The position numbers and the translations under genes are program-made. Below, one piece after another: positions 7,505 through 13,568 of a DNA stretch of 15,780 nucleotides (its first letter is position 1; every line of letters starts with the position of its first letter). The stretch spans positions 1 to 15,780 of the forward strand of contig JAICVV010000013.1 in NCBI GenBank assembly GCA_025935155.1, given 5' to 3'. Below the pieces are notes generated by a model that did not search any database, was not told where the DNA came from, and was given only the letters and a program-made list of their open reading frames with translations. This DNA is from Alphaproteobacteria bacterium (GTDB taxonomy: Bacteria > Pseudomonadota > Alphaproteobacteria > Micropepsales > Micropepsaceae).

Positions 7505-7900
7505 TCAGCTGAGGTATTGTTCATCGCCTACCTTCTCCAGCCATTCGACGTTCTTGCCGTTCAGCGATTCCTGGATCGCGATGTGCGTGACCGCAGTTTT
7601 GCCGGTGGCGCCGTGCCAGTGCTTCTTATCCGGCGGACAGGTGATGACATCGCCGGGGCGGATTTCCTCCTTCGGTTCGCCCCAGCACTGCATCCAGCCG
7701 AGTCCCGCGGTGACGATCAGAGTCTGCCCGCAAGGATGGGTGTGCCAGGCGCTGCGCGCGCCGGGCTCAAAGGTCACGCTGGCGCCGCTGAACTCAGCCG
7801 GCCCCGGCGACTGAAACAGCGGCTCGATCCGCACGTCGCCGGTGAAATACTCCGCCGGCCCTTTGCTTATGGGCCGCGAACCGTCGCGTTTGATTTGCAT
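7505..7900 (-). CDS. Single-domain cupin, (R)-mandelonitrile lyase-like
   Basis: 131 residues. The start at 7900 has GGAGG (7906-7910) at ideal spacing; a frame open to 8134 would only add non-cupin sequence. The fold is one small cupin. Metal ligands read as His53, His55 and Gln59 ([10 protein letters not shown]) and His94 (KKHWHG); the distal motif continues with His96, and His106 and Gln110 follow (THIAIQ). From memory, this spacing coincides with the manganese-dependent cupin hydroxynitrile lyase of Granulicella tundricola (ligands 53, 55, 59, 94; His106 near the active site), and Ala40 and Val42 also correspond. Many homologues have unknown natural roles, so a cyanohydrin substrate is not implied. 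Cys57 between the ligands is notable. Confidence 0.85.
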   Translation of the reverse strand: MQIKRDGSRPISKGPAEYFTGDVRIEPLFQSPGPAEFSGASVTFEPGARSAWHTHPCGQTLIVTAGLGWMQCWGEPKEEIRPGDVITCPPDKKHWHGATGKTAVTHIAIQESLNGKNVEWLEKVGDEQYLS

Positions 7901-8013
7901 GTCATCCTCCGCGTGCGGTTGGAAACGCCTCAGCAACCATTCCCGCCGCGGGACCTGCGATGATTTCTGACTGCGGGACAGGTGATCTCCCCTTTCCCGC
8001 GTTCCTGCCTGAC

Positions 8014-8061
8014 GCCGCTCCACCGGCGGTTGCCAGAGGAGCGGCCCGAGCGGATACTCGG
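8014..8061 (+). promoter_or_regulatory. Two tandem hairpins before the hydrolase gene
   Basis: GCCGCTCC (8014-8021) and GGAGCGGC (8038-8045) form a perfect 8-bp stem with a smaller GGC/GCC stem inside. Directly after it, CCGAG (8046-8050) pairs with CTCGG (8057-8061) around CGGATA. The second stem ends 17 bp before the ATG at 8079, where no good Shine-Dalgarno sequence is seen. It could be a folded leader; no known riboswitch class is recognised. Confidence 0.35.
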
Positions 8062-8078
8062 TCCTTTCCGGGCAAAAC

Positions 8079-8870
8079 ATGAGCGTTCTGAAGCGAAATA
8101 ATGTCCATGTGCGCGGCAATGGCGAAACGGCCATGCTCTTCGCTCATGGTTTCGGCTGCGACCAGAATATGTGGCGCTTTGTGGCCCCCGCCTTTGAAGA
8201 TCGCTACAGGACTGTGCTCTTCGACAATGTGGGCGCAGGAGGTTCTGACCTGCGGGCCTATGACTTCCACAAATATGCAACTCTGGGGAGCTATGCGGAC
8301 GACATTATAGAGATCGGGACCTCGCTGAACCTGAAAGGCGCGATCTTCGTGGGGCATTCCGTCAGCGCCATGATCGGCATCATGGCAGCCAGCAAATCGC
8401 CAGGCCTGTTCCAGTCGCTGGTACTCGTCGCCCCATCGCCCAGCTACATCGACGATGGGGACTACACCGGCGGCTTCACAAGGGCGCAGATTGAGGAGCT
8501 ATTGGAGTCCCTCGACAGCAACCATCTTGGCTGGTCGGCCAGCATGGCACCCGTGATCATGGGAAATCCAGACCGGCCGGAATTGGGCGAAGAACTCAGC
8601 AACAGCTTTTGCAGGACCGATCCTAAAATCGCCAGGCACTTCGCCGGAGTAACCTTTTTGTCCGACGCGCGAGACATTCTGGCGGACTGCACCGCGCCCT
8701 GTCTTATCCTGCAATGCTCGAACGACGTGATCGCGCCCATTGCGGTGGGTGAGTACCTGCATGAGAAGCTGCCCGGCAGCAAATTGGTGGTGCTGAACGC
8801 GACGGGCCATTGCCCCAATCTCAGTGCGCCGGAAGAAACCGTGGCCGCAATAGAGGATTTCTTATCCTAG
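8079..8870 (+). CDS. RsbQ-like alpha/beta hydrolase
   Basis: 263 residues, cytoplasmic, no signal peptide. The RsbQ family is the bacterial relative of the plant receptors D14/KAI2. In Bacillus, RsbQ is needed to activate the PAS-phosphatase RsbP, probably by making or delivering a small ligand. Seen here: oxyanion-hole [10 protein letters not shown] (23-32), a DNVGAGGSD turn, nucleophile Ser94 in GHSVS, Asp216 in QCSNDVIAP and His244 in [11 protein letters not shown]. This is a complete triad with RsbQ-like spacing (96/219/247 in RsbQ, from memory). The TAG stop abuts the ATG of the next gene, a PAS-histidine kinase, so the two are co-translated. It faces away from the cupin gene across a 178-bp gap that must hold its promoter. 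Confidence 0.9.
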   Translation: MSVLKRNNVHVRGNGETAMLFAHGFGCDQNMWRFVAPAFEDRYRTVLFDNVGAGGSDLRAYDFHKYATLGSYADDIIEIGTSLNLKGAIFVGHSVSAMIGIMAASKSPGLFQSLVLVAPSPSYIDDGDYTGGFTRAQIEELLESLDSNHLGWSASMAPVIMGNPDRPELGEELSNSFCRTDPKIARHFAGVTFLSDARDILADCTAPCLILQCSNDVIAPIAVGEYLHEKLPGSKLVVLNATGHCPNLSAPEETVAAIEDFLS

Positions 8871-9998
8871 ATGGGACACCTTGCGGGTACGCCGCCTGCC
8901 ATTTCGCGGGAGAGCTTCGAAGATTTCTTCGAAAATGCGCTTTGCGGATTCCTGATCGCCGACGGTGACGGCAGAATTCTACACGGGAACAGGCGCTTTG
9001 CCGGTTGGGTGGGATGTTCGCCCGAGGAACTCGCTGGCACGCGCTTTGCCGACCATCTACCGGTAGGCGACAAGATTTTCTATGAGACCCATCTCGCCCC
9101 GCTGCTGAAAATGCAGGGTTGCTTCGACGAGGTGGCTCTCGAAATCGCCTTCAAAGGCGGCAAGCGCCTCCCGGTCTTCGTGAACGCGCTCGAGCGCCGC
9201 GATGCAGCCGCCAATTTCATGCACGTCAAATTCACCGTCTCCAAGGCAGTCGATCGCAGAACTTACGAGCGAGGATTGCTGGAGGGGCGAACGGCAGCGC
9301 TCGAGTCGCGCGAGCAATTTCGCGAAGGAGTCGAACTGAGGGAGCAGTTCATGGCCATTCTTGGCCACGATTTGCGCAATCCCGTGGCTGCAATCGAAGC
9401 CGGCATGCGGCTGATCGCCAAGACGCCTTTGGACGAAAAGGCCAGGGGCATTGTGACGCTCGTGCAGCAAAGCCTTTTGCGCGTGCAGAACCTTATCGAC
9501 ACCACGATGGATTTTGCCCGCGCGCGCCTCGGCGGCGGAATCGTTATCGACCGCCGCTCGGTCCTGCTTGAGCCTGCGATCCGGCATGTCCTGGAAGAGG
9601 CCAGAATTGCACATCCGGACAGAACCATAGAAGCAGATATTTCGCTGCCCGAAGTGGTGAACTGCGATCCGCAACGGGTGTCACAATTGCTGTCGAACCT
9701 TGTTGCGAACGCACTCGCCCATGGCGCCTCGGATGGAATCGTCAGAATTGCTGCGCATCTTGAGGGCGCCGATTTCGTGTTGGCCGTCGCCAATTCGGGG
9801 GACCCCGTTCCTCCGGAAGCAATGGAACGGCTGTTTCAGCCCTTCACGCGCGAACACGTCCGGCCCAGCCAGCAGGGCCTTGGGCTCGGCCTTTACATTT
9901 CGAGCGAAATCGCCCGCGCCCATGGCGGGAAATTGGAAGTGTCTTCCACCTCTGAAGAAACCTGCTTTACGTTTCGCACACCCCGCTGGCTGCCGTAA
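8871..9998 (+). CDS. Soluble PAS-histidine kinase coupled to the RsbQ-like hydrolase
   Basis: 375 residues without membrane segments. Residues ~15-125 form a PAS domain with the GDKIFYETHLAPLLKMQG stretch that I associate with PAS partners of RsbQ-type hydrolases. A short coiled coil (~128-160) links it to a HisKA domain with phosphoacceptor His166 in GHDLRNP. The HATPase_c domain follows: N-box SNLVANALAHG (Asn276, Asn280), a G1 box reading NSGDPVP where canonical kinases have D-x-G-x-G, and a G2 box GLGLGLYIS (336-344). The missing G1 aspartate (Asn308 in its place) is seen in some active kinases. No response regulator lies alongside, so the output is unknown. It starts at the base after the hydrolase stop; AGAGGA (8852-8857) is a distant ribosome site. 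Confidence 0.9.
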   Translation: MGHLAGTPPAISRESFEDFFENALCGFLIADGDGRILHGNRRFAGWVGCSPEELAGTRFADHLPVGDKIFYETHLAPLLKMQGCFDEVALEIAFKGGKRLPVFVNALERRDAAANFMHVKFTVSKAVDRRTYERGLLEGRTAALESREQFREGVELREQFMAILGHDLRNPVAAIEAGMRLIAKTPLDEKARGIVTLVQQSLLRVQNLIDTTMDFARARLGGGIVIDRRSVLLEPAIRHVLEEARIAHPDRTIEADISLPEVVNCDPQRVSQLLSNLVANALAHGASDGIVRIAAHLEGADFVLAVANSGDPVPPEAMERLFQPFTREHVRPSQQGLGLGLYISSEIARAHGGKLEVSSTSEETCFTFRTPRWLP

Positions 9999-10016
9999 AG
10001 CTGGTGGCACCGCTTT
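9997..10016 (+). terminator. Weak stem-loop at the kinase stop codon
   Basis: AAAGC-T-GGT pairs with ACC-GCTTT around GGC, eight pairs with a bulged T, overlapping the kinase stop codon. No T-run follows beyond the TTT in the stem, so it is a doubtful terminator between convergent genes. Confidence 0.3.
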
Positions 10017-10033
10017 GCTGATGGGTTCGGGGG

Positions 10034-10222
10034 CTACCCGCAGTCCACCATATCCACCCGCGATTCGGCTTCGCGGCGCATGCGGGCGATGAAGGCGTCG
10101 AGCGGCATGGCGCCGAGGTCTTTGCCGGAGCGCAGGCGCACCGCCACCTTGCCTGCCGCCGCCTCGCGCTCGCCCACCACCAGCATATAGGGAATCTTCT
10201 TCAGCTGCGCGTCGCGGATTAT
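10034..10222 (-). pseudogene. Truncated thrS 3' end, copy A (~60 codons)
   Basis: The frame here encodes the extreme C-terminus of threonyl-tRNA synthetase: [17 protein letters not shown], then [18 protein letters not shown]. Similarity to the full gene runs from about 10040 to 10220 and stops abruptly just after CGCGGATT, only ~10 bp beyond the hicA stop codon. By hand count over 10081-10220 it differs from copy B at 8 of 140 positions and from the full gene at 13 of 140. The last residues diverge (RVDMVDCG against RKDVGE) and the stop lies two codons later. It cannot make a functional synthetase. It is probably the original 3' end of thrS, displaced by insertions. The kinase gene ends 35 bp away, convergent. 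Confidence 0.85.
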
Positions 10223-10230
10223 CGCGTCGG

Positions 10231-10470
10231 TTACACGCGCGATAGGATTTCGGCGCGGCTGATTCCCTTCGCTTCCGCGACCGAGCGCAGGATAGCGTTC
10301 AGAGTGCCAATGCGGAGCGGGTCGTGATCGGGAACCGACACTCGGTGATGCTTCGGCGTGTCCGTCTGCAGAATGATATGGCTGCCAACGCGGTTGACCT
10401 CGCGATAGCCGAAATGGCGAATAAGGGTTTGGGCAAGCTGCCGGCCATCCAGATCGCGCGGCAGCTTCAC
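10231..10470 (-). CDS. hicA: HicA toxin, mRNA interferase
   Basis: 79 residues, a double-stranded RNA-binding-fold toxin that cleaves mRNA. The N-terminal LPRDLDGRQLAQTLIRHFGY matches the HicA start, the catalytic histidine is His31 in RVGSHIIL, and the C-terminal half has VPDHDPLRIGTLNAILR and GISRAEIL, all typical. It starts with GTG at 10470, and the GTGA overlaps the hicB stop codon by 4 bp, so translation is coupled to the antitoxin. The order is antitoxin first, the reverse of the E. coli hicAB operon. The stop at 10231 lies about 10 bp from the thrS remnant, so this gene sits exactly at the junction. It appears intact. Confidence 0.9.
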   Translation of the reverse strand: MKLPRDLDGRQLAQTLIRHFGYREVNRVGSHIILQTDTPKHHRVSVPDHDPLRIGTLNAILRSVAEAKGISRAEILSRV

Positions 10471-10670
10471 GCAAGCACTTCGTCGCGCACCAGGTGCAGC
10501 CGGATCGCTTCGGGCGCGGGACGGTCGAAGAAGAAGGCGCGCACCGCCTCACGCACATTGGCGCGCAACTCTTCCCAGCTGTCCCCTTCCGTGAAGATAC
10601 CCTCGCCCAGCGCCTCCGCCACGAAGCCTCCGTCGGCTTCCTGCGTCACCTCAAAGACAAGCTCGTTCAT
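10467..10670 (-). CDS. hicB: HicB antitoxin, short form
   Basis: 67 residues with the partial RNase H-like fold of HicB antitoxins: FEVTQEADGGFVAEALGEGI followed by the TEGDSWEELRANVREAVRAFF helix. It lacks the extra C-terminal Arc or HTH DNA-binding domain of longer HicB proteins, so autorepression through a fused domain is unlikely. Short HicBs of this type are sometimes misannotated as a 2-oxoisovalerate dehydrogenase subunit. The ATG at 10670 has no clear Shine-Dalgarno sequence. Its tail overlaps the GTG of hicA. The upstream region holds a palindrome pair rather than a recognisable promoter. Confidence 0.88.
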   Translation of the reverse strand: MNELVFEVTQEADGGFVAEALGEGIFTEGDSWEELRANVREAVRAFFFDRPAPEAIRLHLVRDEVLA

Positions 10671-10742
10671 GGCGCGATAATCCCATCCCTTTATGCGCTG
10701 GGCAAGTCAGGTTGATGGCAGACGCGAAGCCGCGATTCTTAT

Positions 10743-10764
10743 CCTCCCCCGCTTACGGGGGAGG
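10743..10764. repeat. REP-like perfect palindrome
   Basis: CCTCCCCCG (10743-10751), loop CTTA, CGGGGGAGG (10756-10764): 9 perfect pairs. The adjoining GGTGGATCGC and AGACGGTAGGGGT resemble dispersed palindromic repeats I associate with alphaproteobacterial genomes. It lies upstream of hicB. Confidence 0.6.
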
Positions 10765-10867
10765 TGGATCGCACGAGCGACAGACGGTAGGGGTAACTCC
10801 GTTGGTGCCGATGCTCATTGCTGCTCGCGCTACTCCTTCCGCCTCGCGGCGCTTCGCTTGCTCGGCA

Positions 10868-10889
10868 CCTCCCCCGCAAGCGGCGCAGG
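10868..10889. repeat. Decayed partner of the REP-like palindrome
   Basis: CCTCCCCCG (10868-10876), loop CAAG, then CGGCGCAGG, which is the right arm of the 10743 palindrome with two mismatches. The two palindromes lie 125 bp apart and may bound one small repeat element that ends next to thrS copy B. Confidence 0.45.
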
Positions 10890-10896
10890 ATGACCG

Positions 10897-11465
10897 CTAC
10901 TCGCCGATATCCTTGCGCGTTTCGGCTTCGTGTTTGGTGCGGGCGATGAAAGCATCCAGCGGCATGGCGCCCAGGTCTTTGCCGGAGCGCAGGCGCACCG
11001 CCACCTTGCCTTCCGCCGCTTCGCGCTCGCCCACCACCAGCATGTAGGGAATCTTCCTCAGCTGCGCGTCGCGGATTTTCTTCTGCATGCGTTCGGCCGA
11101 GGTATCGATATCCACGCGCAAACCGCCGGTGCCGTTCACCACCGGCGCGGCGAACAGCGTATCGACCACCTTCCGCGCGTAGTCATTCACCTTTTCGGAA
11201 ATCGGAATGACGCGCGCCTGCACCGGCGCCAGCCACACCGGGAACGCGCCGGCATAGTGCTCGATCAAAAAGGCGGTGAAGCGCTCGTGCGTGCCGAGCG
11301 GCGCGCGATGAATGACATACAGCGGATGCTCCGCGCCATCCTCGCCGATGTATTTCAGGCCGAAGGTTTCGGTGGCGAGGAAATCCAGCTGGTTGGTGGA
11401 TATGGTGTATTCCGTGCCGATGGCCGAGCGGATCATGAAGTCGATCTTCGGCCCGTAAAACGCCG
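10897..11465 (-). pseudogene. Truncated thrS 3' end, copy B (569 bp)
   Basis: It encodes the end of the ThrS catalytic core from FYGPKIDF on, including [12 protein letters not shown], plus the whole anticodon-binding domain to RKDIGE and a TAG stop. It aligns without gaps to 13907-14475 (constant offset 3010), with about 66 mismatches by hand count (~88% identity). Similarity breaks off within the codons before FYGPK. About 16 of the 179 residues from [10 protein letters not shown] onward differ, so most base differences are silent and the frame is intact. It diverged while under selection, presumably within a complete gene elsewhere. An internal ATG could start an isolated anticodon-binding domain, but no ribosome site supports this. 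Confidence 0.88.
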
Positions 11466-11490
11466 GAATTCACCAGAAGAGCAAAAAGGT

Positions 11491-11538
11491 ACGCGAAGTC
11501 CGTGGACTCATCGACCGCATGCATATCGTATTTTGGAG
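11491..11538 (+). promoter_or_regulatory. C-box operator and promoter of the controller gene
   Basis: AGTCC-GT-GGACT (11497-11508) is a perfect palindrome and matches the centre of the double C-box consensus (GACT-N3-AGTC-CGTG-GACT-N3-AGTC). The outer half-boxes (TACG at 11490-11493 and CGAC at 11512-11515) are degraded. TATCGT (11524-11529) is a plausible -10, with no -35 match at 17-18 bp, as in promoters that need the C protein for activation. Transcription would start near 11536, almost at the ATG (leaderless). Confidence 0.65.
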
Positions 11539-11760
11539 ATGGAACAGAAAGCGGCAAGAGCGATTCGAAAAGGATTCGGAGTTCGCGTCCGCGAGCTGCG
11601 GCACAAGGCGCTATTGTCGCAAGAGGCGTTGGCATCAGCTGCCGGACTGGACCGTAGCTACATAGGAGGTGTGGAGCGAGGAGAGCGAAACGTGAGCCTT
11701 ATCAACATCATCAAAATCGCGCGTGCACTCAAATTGAAGCCAAGCGCGCTATTCGACTAA
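11539..11760 (+). CDS. Restriction-modification controller (C) protein, XRE-type
   Basis: 73 residues, essentially one helix-turn-helix domain: [38 protein letters not shown], then [18 protein letters not shown]. This size and pattern match the C proteins that time expression of type II restriction systems by first activating and then repressing their own operon. The ATG at 11539 is chosen because the helix-turn-helix unit begins right after it. GGAG abuts the start codon, too close to act as a ribosome site, so a leaderless mRNA is likely, as known for other C genes. The C-box upstream and the endonuclease gene 10 bp downstream support the role. It belongs to the same transcription unit as the endonuclease. 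Confidence 0.88.
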   Translation: MEQKAARAIRKGFGVRVRELRHKALLSQEALASAAGLDRSYIGGVERGERNVSLINIIKIARALKLKPSALFD

Positions 11761-11770
11761 CGATCGCATA

Positions 11771-12640
11771 ATGGCTAGAATTGAATGCAAATCGGTCCAG
11801 GCGGGTGTACCCTCGGCCCTTGTCGAAATCGACAACGTAACCGATGCCGAGGTGAGGCAGGCACGTAAGCGTCTCGACCAACGTATTGATTCACATATTG
11901 CAAATGGTGAGCAGGTCTCAACGGTTGTCGCTAATTCCTTTCTTGAACTGGCAAACACCTGCCCCAAGGCAAACCCGAGCGATCTCTGGCATCACGTCAT
12001 TTACCGGCACCTCCTCAGTAAGGGGTGGAGTGATGCGAGGTGGAAGCGCGTCTCCGGATTCGCCCTGGAACGTGCCTTTGCTACACTCTATGGGCCACGC
12101 CTTGCGTCCTATGGTGTCCGGATACGGATTCTGCCCGCTGGCGAAGCGAACGCCATTCTTTCCAAGCTGGGTATCAAAGATACTAGGTCCACGAAAATTG
12201 ATCTGTTTGTCGAGGGGAAGAGGGGCACAGAATGGCTTGTTTTCGGTGCCGCTCACGTGAAGTCGAGTATCGCCGAACGTGTGCAGGATGATGTCCCGGC
12301 CAGCCTCGGCTTTATGCAGCAGGGACTCCTCTCAATACTCATTACCATGGATGCCAAGAGCTATCCGCCACCGCATGGTATTGGCATCAATTTCGGCGAG
12401 CTCGGTGGCCGCACGATGGCGGTTGACAAAGACAAAGTGCGACTGAAGCGCGGGTACATCGAGAATGCGGGCCAATTCGATGCGCTCTTCTCATTCAATT
12501 TGCGCACGCCGCCCAGTCCAGCGAATACACCATCAGGAAAATATATTTACACGATGAGCCTTCATGACAAGCAGCCGGATGCAATGGTGAGAATGATCGT
12601 GAATCACTGGAAGTCGCACAAAGTCGGATTAAGGGCTTAA
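11771..12640 (+). CDS. Putative type II restriction endonuclease (PD-(D/E)XK type)
   Basis: 289 residues. Position between a C gene and an m4C methyltransferase makes it the endonuclease. A nuclease core can be proposed: Glu100 in a helix (SGFALERAF), Asp144 (TKIDLFVEG), a strand WLVFGAAHVK with Lys164, then SSIAERV with Glu169-Arg170. The K-x(4)-E-R arrangement recalls the CCGG/CCNGG-cutting group (NgoMIV, PspGI, BsaWI), where K is followed by R-(D/E)-R, though the first Arg is Ala here. I therefore suspect a BsaWI-like enzyme but cannot name the target. The N-terminal ~95 residues are helical and unassigned. The ATG at 11771 lacks a clear ribosome site, so coupling to the C gene is likely. 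Its TAA overlaps the methyltransferase stop in one TTAA. It is much lower in G+C than its surroundings. Confidence 0.75.
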   Translation: MARIECKSVQAGVPSALVEIDNVTDAEVRQARKRLDQRIDSHIANGEQVSTVVANSFLELANTCPKANPSDLWHHVIYRHLLSKGWSDARWKRVSGFALERAFATLYGPRLASYGVRIRILPAGEANAILSKLGIKDTRSTKIDLFVEGKRGTEWLVFGAAHVKSSIAERVQDDVPASLGFMQQGLLSILITMDAKSYPPPHGIGINFGELGGRTMAVDKDKVRLKRGYIENAGQFDALFSFNLRTPPSPANTPSGKYIYTMSLHDKQPDAMVRMIVNHWKSHKVGLRA

Positions 12641-13533
12641 CCAGTGGCGCGCCTCAGAAGGGGAGTCTCCTCCTCGAAAATTCGGCGGAGTCGCTTATTT
12701 GAGGCTTGCACCTGTAGAGCGTCGATCTCGAATCCTATATAGGAGCATCCCAGTTTAAGTGCAGCGATGCCGGCCGTCCCCGAGCCGGAGAATGGGTCCA
12801 GTACAACAATATCTTTGCCGCTCTTACCATAGGCGTCAATGCAGCGACGAGGTAGCTCCTCCGGGAATCGTGAAAAATGGGCAAGGCCGTCGATCTTTTC
12901 GTTCCCGAACTCCCACACACTTCCGACCGGCGGTGTGACCCGAAATGAATGGTCCTCTTGCTTGGCCAAAAGATAAATGGATTCGTGCTGCCGATGCGGT
13001 CGACGACAGCGTCCTTCGGGCATAGGATTCCGCTTGCGCCAGATGATCTCCCCGCGCGATAAATAGCCTGCGTCGCAGAGCGCGAGTATCAAACGGTACG
13101 GAAGGGACAATAGATTCCCGTATGTGAGCCAAGGAACCTCTTTGTCTACGTAGGCTCTCCGCTTAGCTCGTGGCTTTGTGTAGGCTGAATTCTCTGGATT
13201 GAGTCCCGTTGCGTCGGGCCCGAGTGAACTGTAGGTGTGGTCCTCAAAACGCCAATTAACCGGCGTATTGTAAGCATCGCCTAAATTAATCCAGACCAGC
13301 CCGTCCCGCTTCAGCTTCGGCAGCAATGCCGTAAAGATGCCTGTAAGGGCGCAAATATAGCTGCGTGGATCCTCTTCGACGCCGGTTCCCGCCGACATGC
13401 GCTGCCCCCAATACGGCGGTGAAGTGACAGCAACGTCTACACTGTCATCAGGCAGCTTCTGAATCAGCTTCAGACAATCGCCCTCGACGACGCTGTTCAA
13501 TGCATAAGGCCCGATCATCGGTATGGTACTCAT
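12637..13533 (-). CDS. Type II DNA (cytosine-N4) methyltransferase, beta class
   Basis: 298 residues from the chosen ATG. Motif IV TSPPYWGQR (37-45) precedes the AdoMet motif I, DPFSGSGTAGIAA (246-258), the beta-class order. SPPY rather than D/NPPY points to N4-methylcytosine. HFSRFPEELPRRCI (from residue 219) is motif X-like and GFEID (267-271) carries the acidic residue binding the AdoMet ribose. It should protect sites cut by the convergent endonuclease. The start at 13533 gives the usual family opening (ALNSVVEGDCLKLIQKLP) and coincides with the predicted transcription start of a leaderless promoter under a C-box. The frame is open further, with another ATG at 13809 giving a 390-residue form with an unassigned basic N-terminus. 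Confidence 0.88.
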   Translation of the reverse strand: MSTIPMIGPYALNSVVEGDCLKLIQKLPDDSVDVAVTSPPYWGQRMSAGTGVEEDPRSYICALTGIFTALLPKLKRDGLVWINLGDAYNTPVNWRFEDHTYSSLGPDATGLNPENSAYTKPRAKRRAYVDKEVPWLTYGNLLSLPYRLILALCDAGYLSRGEIIWRKRNPMPEGRCRRPHRQHESIYLLAKQEDHSFRVTPPVGSVWEFGNEKIDGLAHFSRFPEELPRRCIDAYGKSGKDIVVLDPFSGSGTAGIAALKLGCSYIGFEIDALQVQASNKRLRRIFEEETPLLRRATG

Positions 13534-13568
13534 AGTCCGCGATACCATGTCAGCGCACGACCGGTCAA
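13527..13568 (-). promoter_or_regulatory. Methyltransferase promoter with overlapping C-box (O_M-like)
   Basis: On the minus strand TTGACC (13563-13568), an 18-bp spacer and TATCGC (13539-13544) place the transcription start on or next to the ATG at 13533. The + strand reads ACTCATAGTC (13528-13537), a C-box half-site with ACT-N3-AGT symmetry, then CGCG, then a degraded second half (ATACCATGTC, 13542-13551). A C protein here would block the promoter, as C.Esp1396I does at its M promoter. Confidence 0.55.

Larger units (their letters stand above)
10223..10896. other. HicBA insertion block between thrS 3' copies A and B
   Basis: The 674 bp between the two truncated thrS ends hold hicB, hicA and a ~225-bp stretch with a palindrome pair. 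The flanks are the same last ~180 bp of thrS in direct orientation. No integrase, transposase or terminal inverted repeat is visible. It is read as an inserted module. Confidence 0.6.

Noticed and set aside
7502..7515. Perfect 14-bp palindrome ACCTCAGCTGAGGT over the cupin stop codon
   Set aside because: No loop, no T-run and no second copy seen; it is as likely chance as a protein site.
7901..8134. Longer N-terminus for the cupin gene (frame open to 8134)
   Set aside because: The ATG at 7900 has a perfect GGAGG, and residues upstream are not cupin-like and would run into the start of the divergent hydrolase gene.
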